In this document: positions 1 to 8,324 of the stretch, one piece after another | How positions within the stretch are numbered: the first letter of the stretch is position 1 | Layout of the letters: each line of letters begins with the position of its first letter | Assembly (NCBI GenBank): GCA_902494765.1 | Contig: CABUUK010000016.1 | Location: 1 to 37,115, forward strand | DNA: 37,115 nt | Source: an uncultured Collinsella sp. | GTDB lineage: Bacteria; Actinomycetota; Coriobacteriia; Coriobacteriales; Coriobacteriaceae | Direction of reading: 5' to 3' | The notes under the pieces: model-generated | Seen by the model: only the letters and a program-made list of their open reading frames with translations | Told to the model about the DNA's origin: nothing | Database searches by the model: none | Program-made: the position numbers and the translations under genes

Positions 1-48
1 CCCGCTTAGTATCGCGCATAGATTCGCAAGGTTGCGGCAGCCAGCGGC

Positions 49-1026
49 TTACTTGGCGTCGTAGGCCTCGGCATCCCACCAGTCGAGTTGGGCGATGTTG
101 TCGCGAATGTGCTGGCAGCTCTTGTGGAAGCCCTCGAGTTCGTGCTCGGAAAGGTCGAGTGTGTAGACCTCCTCGACGCCCTCGGCACCGATCACGCACG
201 GCAGGGAGGTAAAGATACCCTCCTCGCCATACTGGCCGGTCATAAGCGTAGAGGCCGAAAGCACGGCGTGCTCGTTGTGCAGCACGGCGGCGCAGACGCG
301 CGCGGCGGAGTTGGCAACGGCGTACTCGGTGCACTGCTTGCCCTGGTAGGTTACATAGCCGCCCTTGCGTGCGAGCTCCTCGACCTCCATGTGGTCGAAG
401 GCATACTTGTCGGGGTTCTCGGCCTGAAGTTCGTTAAGGCTCTTGCCGGCGATGGTTGCGGCCTTAAAGGCTGCCAGCTGGCTAAAGCCATGCTCGCCGA
501 TCATGTAGGCGTCGATGGACTTGGGGCTCACGCCGACCTTCTTGGAGATCTCGGTGCGCAGGCGGGCAGAGTCCAGGCCGCAGCCCGAGCCGATAATCTT
601 CTTGGGATCGTAGCCGGTCAGATGCCACAGCTCGGTGCACACGACGTCGCAGGGGTTGGAGATGCTCACGAAGATGCCGTCAAAGCCGGCGTCGACGATG
701 CGCTTGGCAAAGGTGCGGGCGGCGTCGGTGGTAAAGAACAGCTCGCCGTCGCGGTTGCCGGCGGCCAGCGCGACCTTGCCGGCGGCGTTGACGATGACGT
801 CGCAGCAGGCAAGCTCCTCGTAGTGGTCGTAGCAGTTGACGATCTTGGTGTTGTACGGGACAAACGAAAGGGAGTCGCGCAGGTCCTGGACCTCGGACGT
901 CACCTTGGCCTCGTTGATATCGCACAGGTACAGCTCATCGGCAATGCCCTGCATGAGCAGGCTGTTGGCGACATGTGCTCCTACGTGGCCCTGGCCGACC
1001 ACACCGATCTTACGCGTCTGGTACAT
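49..1026 (-). CDS. L-lactate/2-hydroxyisocaproate-type dehydrogenase
   Basis: NAD-dependent L-2-hydroxyacid dehydrogenase of the LDH/MDH superfamily, 325 aa, cytoplasmic; it interconverts a 2-oxo acid and the L-2-hydroxy acid while recycling NADH. Visible: Rossmann GxGxxG at residues 11-16 (GQGHVG), Asp36 at the end of beta-2 (NAD rather than NADP), and the catalytic set Asp152, Arg155 and His179 (in GEHG) with the same spacing as Asp168/Arg171/His195 of classical LDH. The mobile substrate loop (GKVALAAGNRDG, about 83-94) carries neither the LDH Gln nor the MDH Arg and looks like the longer loop of L-2-hydroxyisocaproate dehydrogenase, so branched-chain oxo acids are likely substrates (inference). 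The start at MYQTRK was chosen because GAAAGGA lies 8 nt upstream; an in-frame extension to 1119 has no such site. Divergent from metA. Confidence 0.9.
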   Translation of the reverse strand: MYQTRKIGVVGQGHVGAHVANSLLMQGIADELYLCDINEAKVTSEVQDLRDSLSFVPYNTKIVNCYDHYEELACCDVIVNAAGKVALAAGNRDGELFFTTDAARTFAKRIVDAGFDGIFVSISNPCDVVCTELWHLTGYDPKKIIGSGCGLDSARLRTEISKKVGVSPKSIDAYMIGEHGFSQLAAFKAATIAGKSLNELQAENPDKYAFDHMEVEELARKGGYVTYQGKQCTEYAVANSAARVCAAVLHNEHAVLSASTLMTGQYGEEGIFTSLPCVIGAEGVEEVYTLDLSEHELEGFHKSCQHIRDNIAQLDWWDAEAYDAK

Positions 1027-1058
1027 ATATGTATCCTTTCGGCCGAGTTTTTCGCGTC

Positions 1059-1066
1059 GAACCATT
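1059..1066 (-). promoter_or_regulatory. Putative -10 element (TACAAT) for the dehydrogenase gene
   Basis: Reading the minus strand upstream of the dehydrogenase start there is TACAAT, with TAGCAA about 16 nt further upstream as a weak -35. Consensus match only. Confidence 0.35.
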
Positions 1067-1236
1067 GTAGCGTCCTGTTGCCACTTTGCTAGGCTAAAGC
1101 GCCATAGATTTTTGGGCATGCCTTAATCTCTACTTTTGGAGCGATTTGGGCCGCTGACGGTATCGCTGGGCGATGTGCTCGCGCGGACGGGGCCGCTCGT
1201 TGTACCATAGCTGCAACTGACTCGTAAGGAGCATCC

Positions 1237-2163
1237 ATGCCCATTCGCATCCCCGACGCCCTCCCTGCCGCCGCGCAGCTCGAGAGCGAGAACATCTTTG
1301 TCATGACCGAGTACCGCGCGCTGCACCAAGACATCCGCCCGCTGCGCGTGCTCATCCTCAACCTCATGCCCACCAAGATCGCCACCGAGACGCAGATCAT
1401 GCGCAAGCTCTCCAACACGCCGCTGCAGGTGGAGGTGGATCTGCTGCGTACCAAAACGCACGAGGCCACGCACGTGAGCGCCGGCCACCTGGAGACGTTC
1501 TACCGCACGTTCGACGACATCCGCGACATCCACTACGACGGCCTGATCATCACGGGCGCGCCGGTGGAGCAGATGCCGTTCGAAGAGGTCGACTACTGGC
1601 CCGAGCTCTGCCAGATCATGGATTGGTCCACCACGCACGTGCACTCTACGCTGCACATTTGTTGGGGCGCGCAGGCGGGGCTCTACCATCATTACGGTAT
1701 CCAGAAGTACGACCTGCCGGCAAAGGCGAGTGGGGTGTTCGAGCATTATCTGGTGAAGCCGCAAAGCCCGCTGGTCCGCGGCTTTGACGACCGTTTCTAT
1801 GCCGTGCATTCGCGCAACACCGATGTGCGCCGCGAGGACGTAGAGGCCGAGCCGCAGCTTGAGGTCGTGGCCGTGTCCGACGAGGTGGGCCTGTACATCG
1901 TCAAGTCGACCGACAGCCGTCGCTTCTTTGTCTTTGGCCACCCCGAGTACGATACCGACACGCTGCGCCTGGAGTACGAGCGCGACGTGAAGCGCGGCCT
2001 CAATCCTCAGGTGCCGGCGCATTACTTCCCGGGCGACGACCCCACCGCCGAGCCGCGCAACGTCTGGCGCAGCCAGGCTCAGCTGTTCTACACCAACTGG
2101 CTCAACTACTACGTCTACCAGACCACGCCCTACGACCTGGCCCGCGCCGGCGAGGAGCACTAG
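1237..2163 (+). CDS. metA: Homoserine O-acetyltransferase (MetA family)
   Basis: First committed step of methionine synthesis: acylates the hydroxyl of L-homoserine for later sulfhydrylation. 308 aa, the normal length for the glutamine-amidotransferase-like MetA family. The numbering matches E. coli MetA exactly: nucleophile Cys142 (HICWGAQ), His235 and Glu237 (FGHPE). Residue 111 is Glu (GAPVE), where E. coli has Gly. In characterised MetA proteins this Glu selects acetyl-CoA over succinyl-CoA, so this is probably an acetyltransferase despite the usual 'succinyltransferase' annotation. AAGGAG sits 7 nt before the ATG. It stands alone, divergent from the dehydrogenase and convergent with the folate gene 34 nt away. 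Confidence 0.96.
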   Translation: MPIRIPDALPAAAQLESENIFVMTEYRALHQDIRPLRVLILNLMPTKIATETQIMRKLSNTPLQVEVDLLRTKTHEATHVSAGHLETFYRTFDDIRDIHYDGLIITGAPVEQMPFEEVDYWPELCQIMDWSTTHVHSTLHICWGAQAGLYHHYGIQKYDLPAKASGVFEHYLVKPQSPLVRGFDDRFYAVHSRNTDVRREDVEAEPQLEVVAVSDEVGLYIVKSTDSRRFFVFGHPEYDTDTLRLEYERDVKRGLNPQVPAHYFPGDDPTAEPRNVWRSQAQLFYTNWLNYYVYQTTPYDLARAGEEH

Positions 2164-2197
2164 GCTGCGACTGTGGCCGTGGCTGATGTGACGGCGG

Positions 2198-2794
2198 TTA
2201 GGCGCTGATGATGTTGGGTAGCGGCAGGTCGTGGGCATCGGTGGGGACGTGGTTGATGCGTTGTTCGTCGAAGGCGATGCCGACGATTTGACATACGGGC
2301 GAGAGCATGGGCAGGTAGCGGTCATAGCAGCCGCCGCCGTAGCCTAGGCGCGTGCCGGTGCGGTCGAATGCCACGAGCGGCACGATGATCATGTCGAGAG
2401 CTTCGGCAGGCACGATAGGGAAGCGGCCGCTGTCGATGTCCATGGCCGCGAAAGCCCGTGTGGGGTGGGCGATAAACGGAGCCGCGGACGCATCGTCGGC
2501 GGCAACTGCCCGCATACACATGCGCTGGCCACAAGCTGCGGCGTCTGTTGCCGAGAGCATGCACGGATAGGCCACGCGCCAGCCACGTTTGGCGGCAGCT
2601 GCGGCAAACGCGGCTGAGTCGACTTCGGAACCCATCGCGGCATAGACGGCAACGGTGTGCGGCGCCGCGGCACCCGAGCTGCCCAGCAACTCAACAAGCC
2701 GCGCGCAAATGACAGCAGACTTCGCCGCCCGAACATCCAAATCAATCGCATCGCGCCGAGCAATCACCGTCCGCCGCAACTCAGCCTTGTCCAA
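2198..2794 (-). CDS. 5-formyltetrahydrofolate cyclo-ligase
   Basis: Converts 5-formyl-THF and ATP to 5,10-methenyl-THF, returning folate to one-carbon metabolism. About 198 aa, typical of the family. The N-terminal KAELRR..ARRDAI basic helix and the C-terminal ATP/Mg2+ motif TRLGYGGGCYDRYL are both present, followed by the family's GIAFDEQ and terminal HDLPLP segments. The start is uncertain. A TTG at 2821 is possible, but an excellent GAGGAGG lies 5 nt before the TTG at 2794, which begins DKAELRR exactly where the family starts, so I use 2794. Convergent with metA. Confidence 0.92.
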   Translation of the reverse strand: MDKAELRRTVIARRDAIDLDVRAAKSAVICARLVELLGSSGAAAPHTVAVYAAMGSEVDSAAFAAAAAKRGWRVAYPCMLSATDAAACGQRMCMRAVAADDASAAPFIAHPTRAFAAMDIDSGRFPIVPAEALDMIIVPLVAFDRTGTRLGYGGGCYDRYLPMLSPVCQIVGIAFDEQRINHVPTDAHDLPLPNIISA

Positions 2795-3113
2795 CCCAAC
2801 CTCCTCTAGCAAACCAACCAAAAAGGGACAGGTTTATTTTGGCAGGTTTTATCTGGGCAAACACCCAAACCATCACACAAACCATCGCAGGGGGGCAGTT
2901 CATGGACACCTTCGTGGGTTTTGACGAAGAGCGGATGTTTGCGGCGGTTTGTCTCGATCTGTAACAGTAGCTCGGCAAAATCGGACCTAGATGTTACAGA
3001 TTGAGACAAAGGGCCGGCGTCATCCAAAAACGTCTCGATTTGTAACATCTGGAGCTAATACTGCCGTCTTAGCGTTACAGATCGAGACAAACCGGCAGAC
3101 TGCGGCAAAAGAA
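2795..3113. repeat. Intergenic region with four alternating copies of an 18-nt motif
   Basis: No convincing gene. The motif TTTGTCTCGATCTGTAAC occurs at 2948-2965 (+), 2993-3010 (-), 3032-3046 (+, core only) and 3074-3091 (-). Copies 1/2 and 3/4 form two inverted pairs, each with exactly 27 nt between the arms, so each can fold into a stem-loop. A further near-repeat (AAACCTGCC / AAACCTGTCC on the minus strand) lies at 2830-2860, near where a promoter for the folate gene would be expected. The short reading frames here are only translations of the repeats. Confidence 0.7.
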
Positions 3114-3152
3114 AAAGGTAGATTTTCAGGCATGTCCCAAAAATCTACCTTT
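3114..3152 (-). terminator. Rho-independent terminator of the M16 peptidase gene
   Basis: Perfect 13-bp stem (AAAGGTAGATTTT at 3114-3126 against 3139-3152) with a 12-13 nt loop. On the minus strand it is followed by a TTTTTCTTTT tract, 8 nt beyond the peptidase stop codon. Confidence 0.8.
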
Positions 3153-3159
3153 GTTGTGG

Positions 3160-6100
3160 TTAGCCCAGCAGGTCGATGACGTTGAAGCCGGCGTTGCTCT
3201 TGGCGATGACTTCGCGGCCGCCAAAGACGCAGGTGGGCGATTCGGCTGCGATGCGCGTCACGTCGGCGCCGAGCGAGCGCAGCTCACTGGGCGTGGCGGC
3301 GAGCATCTGGGCGCGGCGCTCCTCGCGGGCGTGCGGATCGAGCCCGGCCAGGTAGGTCGTGTTGCGGCGCTTGGTGAGCGCGTAGGGCTTCACCGGCGCG
3401 TCCATACCGCTCACGCAGCTCACAATAAAGCCCTCAAAGGCGGCCTCGTCGGGCTCAAAGCTGCCAAGCCATGCGCCCGCGCGCTCCACGCGCTCAATCG
3501 AAGGATCGATCGCCGGGTCGCGGTAGGTGTAGAACGCCGTCTGGCGCTCGCCGGCTGCGCGGAATCCGCAGCCGTACGCACCGCCCTTCACGCGAATCTC
3601 GTTCCACAGGTAGTCGTAGGAGAGCGCGTTGGCAGCCACGGCCCAAGCGCCTGTCACGTCAATGCCCAGGCGACGCGGATCGCACGCACGCGCGGCAAAG
3701 CAGATGTCGCTGGGGATCACGAAAGCTTCGTGGCGGTCGCACGGCGCCGGCACCGCGAGCGCGTCGCGGCCGGCACCATCGCCTGCGCCAAGCCCCAGGT
3801 CGCCCGCGGCGTCCCAGTACGCGTCAAAGTCCTCGTCGCTGCCGGTAAAGCTCGCCATGCAGCCATCGGCCACAAAGATGCGGTCTGCCAGCGCGGCAAG
3901 CTTGGCGCGCAGGTCGTCCAGTCGCTCGTCAAAGTGCTCGAGCAGATTGCGCAGGAACAGGTAGAAGTCCACGCCCGAGAGCTGCTCGCGCACCACGGCC
4001 GAAGGCGAGCTGTAGCTCATCGCGCGACCGAGCGCCGCCGAGTGGCCGTTGTTGATAAAGCCCTGCTCAAGCCCAATGCGAATCTGCGTGAGCACGTCGC
4101 GAACGCGGTCGGCGTCGGCATCGAGCAAAAGCGTGCTCGACCACACCTCGCGCGGCAGACTCGCCAGCGCATCGATCTTCTCGGACAGGGCGCCGGCGCT
4201 CACCAGCAGGTAGGGGCGCACGTCGTCCACGTCGGGCTGCGTCATGACCTCGGTCGTAAAGCTCAAAAAGCCGAGCTTGCCGGCGAGCAAGTTGTCGAGT
4301 TCCTCGGCCGAGTGCTCGCGCGTGGGCAGCTGCTTAAGCAGGCGGCAGAGCAGTGTCACATAGGGCAGGTCCTCAAACGCGACGCAGTTCAGGTCGAAAT
4401 ACTGCATGGCGTAGGCCAGACGGTTGGTGGGGATGCCGTGGCGCAGGCAGGGGATGGGCACGGTCGTGTCCACGATCAGTGGCGGCTCGGGGCGCGCCTC
4501 GCCAATGTCGGACACGCGCAGGCGCGGCAGCGTGGCCTTGGCCTCGGGTGTGTCTTCCGCCTCCTGCGCGGCACGCAGCGCGGCCGTGCGCTCGACCACG
4601 TCGGTCAGCTCGGCATCGGTCATGGCATCGCGCTTGGCTGCCAGCTCGGCGGCCTCGGCACCCTCCGAACCCTCGGCGGCGTCCACCGGCACCAGCTCGA
4701 CCAGTGCCATGTGGTCGTTTTCCAGCACCAGCTCGCGCAGCAGGTCCTCAAAATAGCTGCCGTCCAGCTCGCTACGCAGCTCCTCGTACACCGGGCCGTA
4801 CTTGAGCGCCAGCGTCGCGGCGTCGTCATCGTAGAGCCAGGTGCTCAGCGCGTCGCACGCAATGGCCACGCCGTCGGCGATGCCATAGTCACGCTGGCGC
4901 AGGTCGTACTCGTTGCTGCTGATGATGGCTTCCAGACGCTCGCGCGGAACTCCGTGCTCGCACAGGTCGCGGCAGGCGTCCTGGAACACGCGACGCAGCT
5001 CGCGCGCCACACCGGGCTGTGCGTTTTGCAGCATGATGAGCTCGTAGGGCTGCAGGCTCTCGGCCGCGGTGTAGCTCACCACGTTGCCGCCCAGGCCGGC
5101 GGCCAGAATGGCCTTCTTAACCGGCGCTTCGTTGGAGCCCAGCAGCGCCTCGAACAGGATATCCGCCGCGATCGTGCGCTTGCGGTCGAGCGCGCTGCCC
5201 AGCACAAGGCCCAGGCCCACCAGGGCGTTCTCGGGTGTGGTGGCCATCTCGATGCGCTTGTACTCGCAGGTCACGGGCGCCTGCGCGTCCAACGGATTGG
5301 GCGCCAGCGTGGACGGGTCCTCGCCGGCGGCAACGGCAGCGTCCATGCGGCGGCTCGCGGCACTCGGCTGCGACAGATAGCGCTCGTCCAAAAAGGCCAG
5401 TGCGCGGTCCACGTCCAGGTCGCCGTAGAGCGTGATGTAGGAGTTGGAGGGATTGTAGTGTCGCGCGTGCGTGTCCAGGAACTGCTCGTAGGTGAGCGCG
5501 GGAATCGCGCGCGGGTCGCCGCCGCTCTCGTGCGCATAGGCGGTGTCGGGATAGAGCGCGGCGTTGACGGCATCGTCCAGCACGCTCATGGGGTCGGACA
5601 GCGCGCCCTTCATCTCGTTGAACACCACGCCGTTATAACGCAGCGTGCCCTCGTGCAGGCTCGCGGCGCTGCTGTCGCCGTCGCCCTCCGGCAGGTCCAG
5701 TTCGTAGTGCCAGCCCTCCTGCTCAAAAATGGTGGGCTTGGTATAGATGGCCGGGTTGAACACCGCGTCCAGGTACACGTCCATCAGGTTGTACAGATCC
5801 TGCTCGTTGGTGGTGGCAACGGGGTAGATGGTCTTGTCGGGGTAGGTCATGGCGTTGAGGAACGTCTGCATGGAGCTCTTGATCAGGTCGACAAACGGCT
5901 CCTTGACGGGAAACTTGGCCGATCCGCACAGCACCGAGTGCTCAAGAATATGGAACACGCCGGTGGAATCGGCCGGCGGCGTCTTAAAGCCAATGGCAAA
6001 GGCCTTGTTCTCGTCGTCGCAGGCCAGGTACAGCAGGCGAGCGCCCGAGGCAGTGTGTCGCAGCACGTAAGCGTCCGAGTCGAGCTCGGGCACGGTCTCG

Positions 6101-6189
6101 CGGCGCTCGACGGCAAAGCCGTGGCAGGTAGTGCCGGGCACCAGCAGTGCAGCGGCTGCGGCGCGCGGGTCGGTTGAGGTGGTGGGCAT
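3160..6189 (-). CDS. M16C-family zinc metalloprotease (presequence-protease-like)
   Basis: Large single-chain insulinase-family peptidase of the PreP/M16C type, 1009 aa, the normal size for a four-domain M16C clamshell enzyme. The inverted zinc motif HxxEH is at residues 80-84 (HILEH), followed by the conserved stretch around FVDLIKSS and the third-ligand helix near NEQDLYNLMDVYLDAVFNP. The C-terminal half has GGAYGCGFR, the substrate-binding Arg/Tyr region of M16 enzymes. There is no signal peptide, so it is likely cytoplasmic and degrades short peptides. The start (MPTTSTDP) was chosen for AAAGGAGA 7 nt upstream; an upstream extension to 6396 is compositionally non-coding. TATACT on the minus strand at 6242-6247 could be its -10 box. 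Transcribed alone, with its own terminator. Confidence 0.93.
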   Translation of the reverse strand: MPTTSTDPRAAAAALLVPGTTCHGFAVERRETVPELDSDAYVLRHTASGARLLYLACDDENKAFAIGFKTPPADSTGVFHILEHSVLCGSAKFPVKEPFVDLIKSSMQTFLNAMTYPDKTIYPVATTNEQDLYNLMDVYLDAVFNPAIYTKPTIFEQEGWHYELDLPEGDGDSSAASLHEGTLRYNGVVFNEMKGALSDPMSVLDDAVNAALYPDTAYAHESGGDPRAIPALTYEQFLDTHARHYNPSNSYITLYGDLDVDRALAFLDERYLSQPSAASRRMDAAVAAGEDPSTLAPNPLDAQAPVTCEYKRIEMATTPENALVGLGLVLGSALDRKRTIAADILFEALLGSNEAPVKKAILAAGLGGNVVSYTAAESLQPYELIMLQNAQPGVARELRRVFQDACRDLCEHGVPRERLEAIISSNEYDLRQRDYGIADGVAIACDALSTWLYDDDAATLALKYGPVYEELRSELDGSYFEDLLRELVLENDHMALVELVPVDAAEGSEGAEAAELAAKRDAMTDAELTDVVERTAALRAAQEAEDTPEAKATLPRLRVSDIGEARPEPPLIVDTTVPIPCLRHGIPTNRLAYAMQYFDLNCVAFEDLPYVTLLCRLLKQLPTREHSAEELDNLLAGKLGFLSFTTEVMTQPDVDDVRPYLLVSAGALSEKIDALASLPREVWSSTLLLDADADRVRDVLTQIRIGLEQGFINNGHSAALGRAMSYSSPSAVVREQLSGVDFYLFLRNLLEHFDERLDDLRAKLAALADRIFVADGCMASFTGSDEDFDAYWDAAGDLGLGAGDGAGRDALAVPAPCDRHEAFVIPSDICFAARACDPRRLGIDVTGAWAVAANALSYDYLWNEIRVKGGAYGCGFRAAGERQTAFYTYRDPAIDPSIERVERAGAWLGSFEPDEAAFEGFIVSCVSGMDAPVKPYALTKRRNTTYLAGLDPHAREERRAQMLAATPSELRSLGADVTRIAAESPTCVFGGREVIAKSNAGFNVIDLLG

Positions 6190-6353
6190 ATGCAGTCTCC
6201 TTTGACGCCCCAGCGGGGGCGAATCGAGTCGAATCCACGAGAGTATACCCATATGGGGCCGCGGCTCTGCGGCGAACTGGAGACGATGCCAGCGGATTGG
6301 GTAAAGGCCCCGCGTGCCCGCCGCGCGAGCGTGGAAACTTGGACGCCTATCGA

Positions 6354-6449
6354 ATGAGAGTGGATTTTCGGACGGAATCAGCCTCAAAACGCCCAAATAC
6401 CGTCCAAATATCCACCCTCATTTCCCGACCGTCCAAAATCCACGCTCAT
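6354..6449. repeat. Three-armed repeat ATGAGnGTGGATnTTnGGACGG
   Basis: One arm at 6354-6375 and two copies in the opposite orientation at 6400-6421 and 6429-6449, all about 21-22 nt with few mismatches. The first arm can pair with either of the other two, giving alternative hairpins. It lies in the gene-free stretch 6190-6757. Confidence 0.6.
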
Positions 6450-6460
6450 CCGCCGCCCGC

Positions 6461-6536
6461 ACATCTCTCATCTCTCATTCGTCACGAATACGAGAGATAA
6501 CAGAAAGACGAGAGATAAATATGAGAGATAACTGAG
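6461..6536. repeat. Iteron block 1: hairpin plus three GAGAGATAA repeats
   Basis: Two inverted ATCTCTC units (6463-6469, 6470-6476) are followed by ATTCGT-C-ACGAAT, giving a hairpin with the first direct repeat. Direct GAGAGATAA units start at 6492, 6510 and 6523, spaced 18 and 13 nt. The 45-nt stretch 6492-6536 is nearly identical to 6656-6700 in block 2. Confidence 0.8.
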
Positions 6537-6577
6537 CAGCAAAGAGACAAGCAATCATGGTATTATCTCAATACCGA

Positions 6578-6606
6578 TTGTTCTACCAGCAAAAACATGT
6601 TTATAT
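6578..6606 (+). promoter_or_regulatory. Putative promoter of the AlbA/HATPase gene
   Basis: TTGTTC (6578-6583), 17-nt spacer, TTATAT (6601-6606). It lies between the two iteron blocks, so transcripts starting near 6613 would carry block 2 in their 5' leader. Consensus match only. Confidence 0.5.
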
Positions 6607-6620
6607 GAAACAGATGGCAG

Positions 6621-6700
6621 ACATCTTTCTGTTATCTCTCACTCATCTCTAATATGAGAGATAACAGAAAGATGAGAGATAATTACGAGAGATAACTGAG
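6621..6700. repeat. Iteron block 2: 19-bp inverted repeat plus three GAGAGATAA repeats
   Basis: A perfect inverted repeat of at least 19 bp joins 6621-6640 with 6656-6675 across a 15-nt loop. GAGAGATAA units start at 6656, 6674 and 6687, with the same 18/13 spacing as block 1. The block sits between the putative promoter and the ribosome-binding site of the downstream gene, a position suited to an operator or an RNA control element. Confidence 0.8.
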
Positions 6701-6757
6701 AGACGAAGGAAATTCATTCGCGGCATTCTTCGCAGAACCGAGCGAAAGGACGTGCAG

Positions 6758-8224
6758 ATGAACGAAAACGAACTGACCGGTCTGCTCGAGTCTTTAAGGC
6801 GCATGGGCTCGGACGATCTTAACGTCGAGGTCAAGGAGAGCGCCACAACGCTTTCCCGCGACGTATGGGAAACGGTCAGCGCTTTCGCAAACACCGCCGG
6901 CGGCATCATCGTGCTCGGAGTGAGCGAGCGCGCGGGTTTTGTCCCAGTTGCAAACTTTGAGACCGAGAAAGTGCTCAACCAATTCGTGGCGGGCATGGGT
7001 GATGCGGGCGGTCGCGGAAAGCTGGCCAATCCGCCCAAATACACCATTGAGCGCGTGGAGCTCCAGGGCACCGTGGTTCTGGTCATCACGATTGAGGAGC
7101 TCGACCCGTCGAGCAAGCCTTGTTATGTCATAGAGCGGGGCGCTCAAGGTGGCAGCTACAAACGCATCGATGACAAAGATGTCCCGCTTTCGTCGACCGA
7201 GGTGCTCGCATTGGCGTCATACGGTCGAGCGACTCCGAGCGATCGCGACGCGGTGGCGGGCGCGGGCGCGGACGATCTCGACGAGGCGCTGGTCGACCGT
7301 ACGATAGATCGGGCTTTCTCGTTGACGCCTCGGGCAATGCGCGGCGCGCCGGACAAACAAACGAAGCTGGAGCGCCTAAATTTCCTTGATTCCCAGGGCA
7401 ATGTTACCAAGGCTGGACTCCTAGTTGCGGGCACCTACCCTCAGCAGTTTTATCCCAAGCTCTTTATCGACATGGCTGTCTATGCGGGGACCCGGAAAGG
7501 CACGGCGGGATCGCTGAGGTTTATGGACCGCACAATCTGTGAGGGAACGTTGGGCGAGATGATCTCGGATGCCGTCGCGGCCGTCGCCAAGAATTTGCGG
7601 CGAACCTCGACCGTCCAAGGCGTCTCGCGTGTCGACTCGCTGGAGATTCCCGAGGAGGTTCTGCGCGAGGCAATCGCCAACGCCGTAATCCATCGAGAAT
7701 ACGGGGATCGGTTCTGTGGACAATCGATTACCGTCGACGTCTTTGACGATCGTGTCGAGGTGACGAATCCTGGCGGCCTTTACGGGGGAAAGACTCGCGA
7801 GAACTTGTTTGACGGCAGCTCCCGATGCCGTAACGCGACGCTTGTGAAGCTCATGTCGATTGTCCCGCTGCCGGATGGCGCAGGTTCGCCGGCTGAGGGC
7901 AATGGCTCGGGCATCCCGATGATGATCGATGCCATGCGCGCGCATGGTCTGGCCGAGCCCCTGTTCTGCCCGGGGTTCGATCGGTTCAAGGTCGTACTTT
8001 ACCGTTCAAGGATCGAGCCGGTCGATCATGGCGGGGGCTTAATTGTGACGGCACTCAAACACTACGGCGAGCTGGGGACGCGCGAGCTGGCAGAGCACAC
8101 AGGGCTTACAATTTCCCAGGTTAGGTCGCGCGTCAACGCGCTCATTGCTCAAGGCGAGCTTGAGCCCACGGCGCCGTCGACAAGCCGCAACCGCAAATAT
8201 CGACTGTCAGAGCGCGTGGAATAA
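6758..8224 (+). CDS. Schlafen AlbA_2 / HATPase_c_4 / winged-helix protein
   Basis: 488 aa. An N-terminal Schlafen AlbA_2 domain (about 20-130) shows the family pattern VEVKES...ETVSAFANTAGG..VLGV. A central HATPase_c_4-like segment (about 295-400) has EVLREAIANAVIHREYG followed by VEVTNPGGLYGG. The C-terminal winged helix (about 438-485) has ELAEHTGLTISQVRSRVNAL. Proteins of this architecture are annotated as putative transcriptional regulators or ATP-binding proteins; few are characterised. The ATG at 6758 has AAAGGA 7 nt upstream; a GTG at 6752 is too close to that site. It is preceded by two blocks of GAGAGATAA repeats that are natural candidates for its own binding sites (inference). Monocistronic, next to a restriction-modification pair. 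Confidence 0.85.
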   Translation: MNENELTGLLESLRRMGSDDLNVEVKESATTLSRDVWETVSAFANTAGGIIVLGVSERAGFVPVANFETEKVLNQFVAGMGDAGGRGKLANPPKYTIERVELQGTVVLVITIEELDPSSKPCYVIERGAQGGSYKRIDDKDVPLSSTEVLALASYGRATPSDRDAVAGAGADDLDEALVDRTIDRAFSLTPRAMRGAPDKQTKLERLNFLDSQGNVTKAGLLVAGTYPQQFYPKLFIDMAVYAGTRKGTAGSLRFMDRTICEGTLGEMISDAVAAVAKNLRRTSTVQGVSRVDSLEIPEEVLREAIANAVIHREYGDRFCGQSITVDVFDDRVEVTNPGGLYGGKTRENLFDGSSRCRNATLVKLMSIVPLPDGAGSPAEGNGSGIPMMIDAMRAHGLAEPLFCPGFDRFKVVLYRSRIEPVDHGGGLIVTALKHYGELGTRELAEHTGLTISQVRSRVNALIAQGELEPTAPSTSRNRKYRLSERVE

Positions 8225-8324
8225 ATGCGTTAGTGGACGAGGCGACTCAATAATCGACCCTCGATTGGCGCCCACTAAGGTAAAGCGGTTGTGGCCCAGT
8301 CGACGGTGATGCTAAAGACTCGGC

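Noticed and set aside
2806..3179. Small reading frames in the intergenic repeat region
   Set aside because: Their peptides repeat the string LQIET because they are translated from the inverted repeats; no ribosome-binding sites.
3151..6177. Very long plus-strand reading frame opposite the M16 peptidase (and similar ones opposite the DUF4012 gene, pheT and pyk)
   Set aside because: These are antisense shadows caused by high GC at third codon positions; they show no family motifs or ribosome-binding sites and the opposite strand holds clear enzymes.
6461..6700. Possible CRISPR array
   Set aside because: The repeated unit is only about 10 nt, the spacing is 13-18 nt and the intervening sequences are themselves repeated; no cas genes are present.
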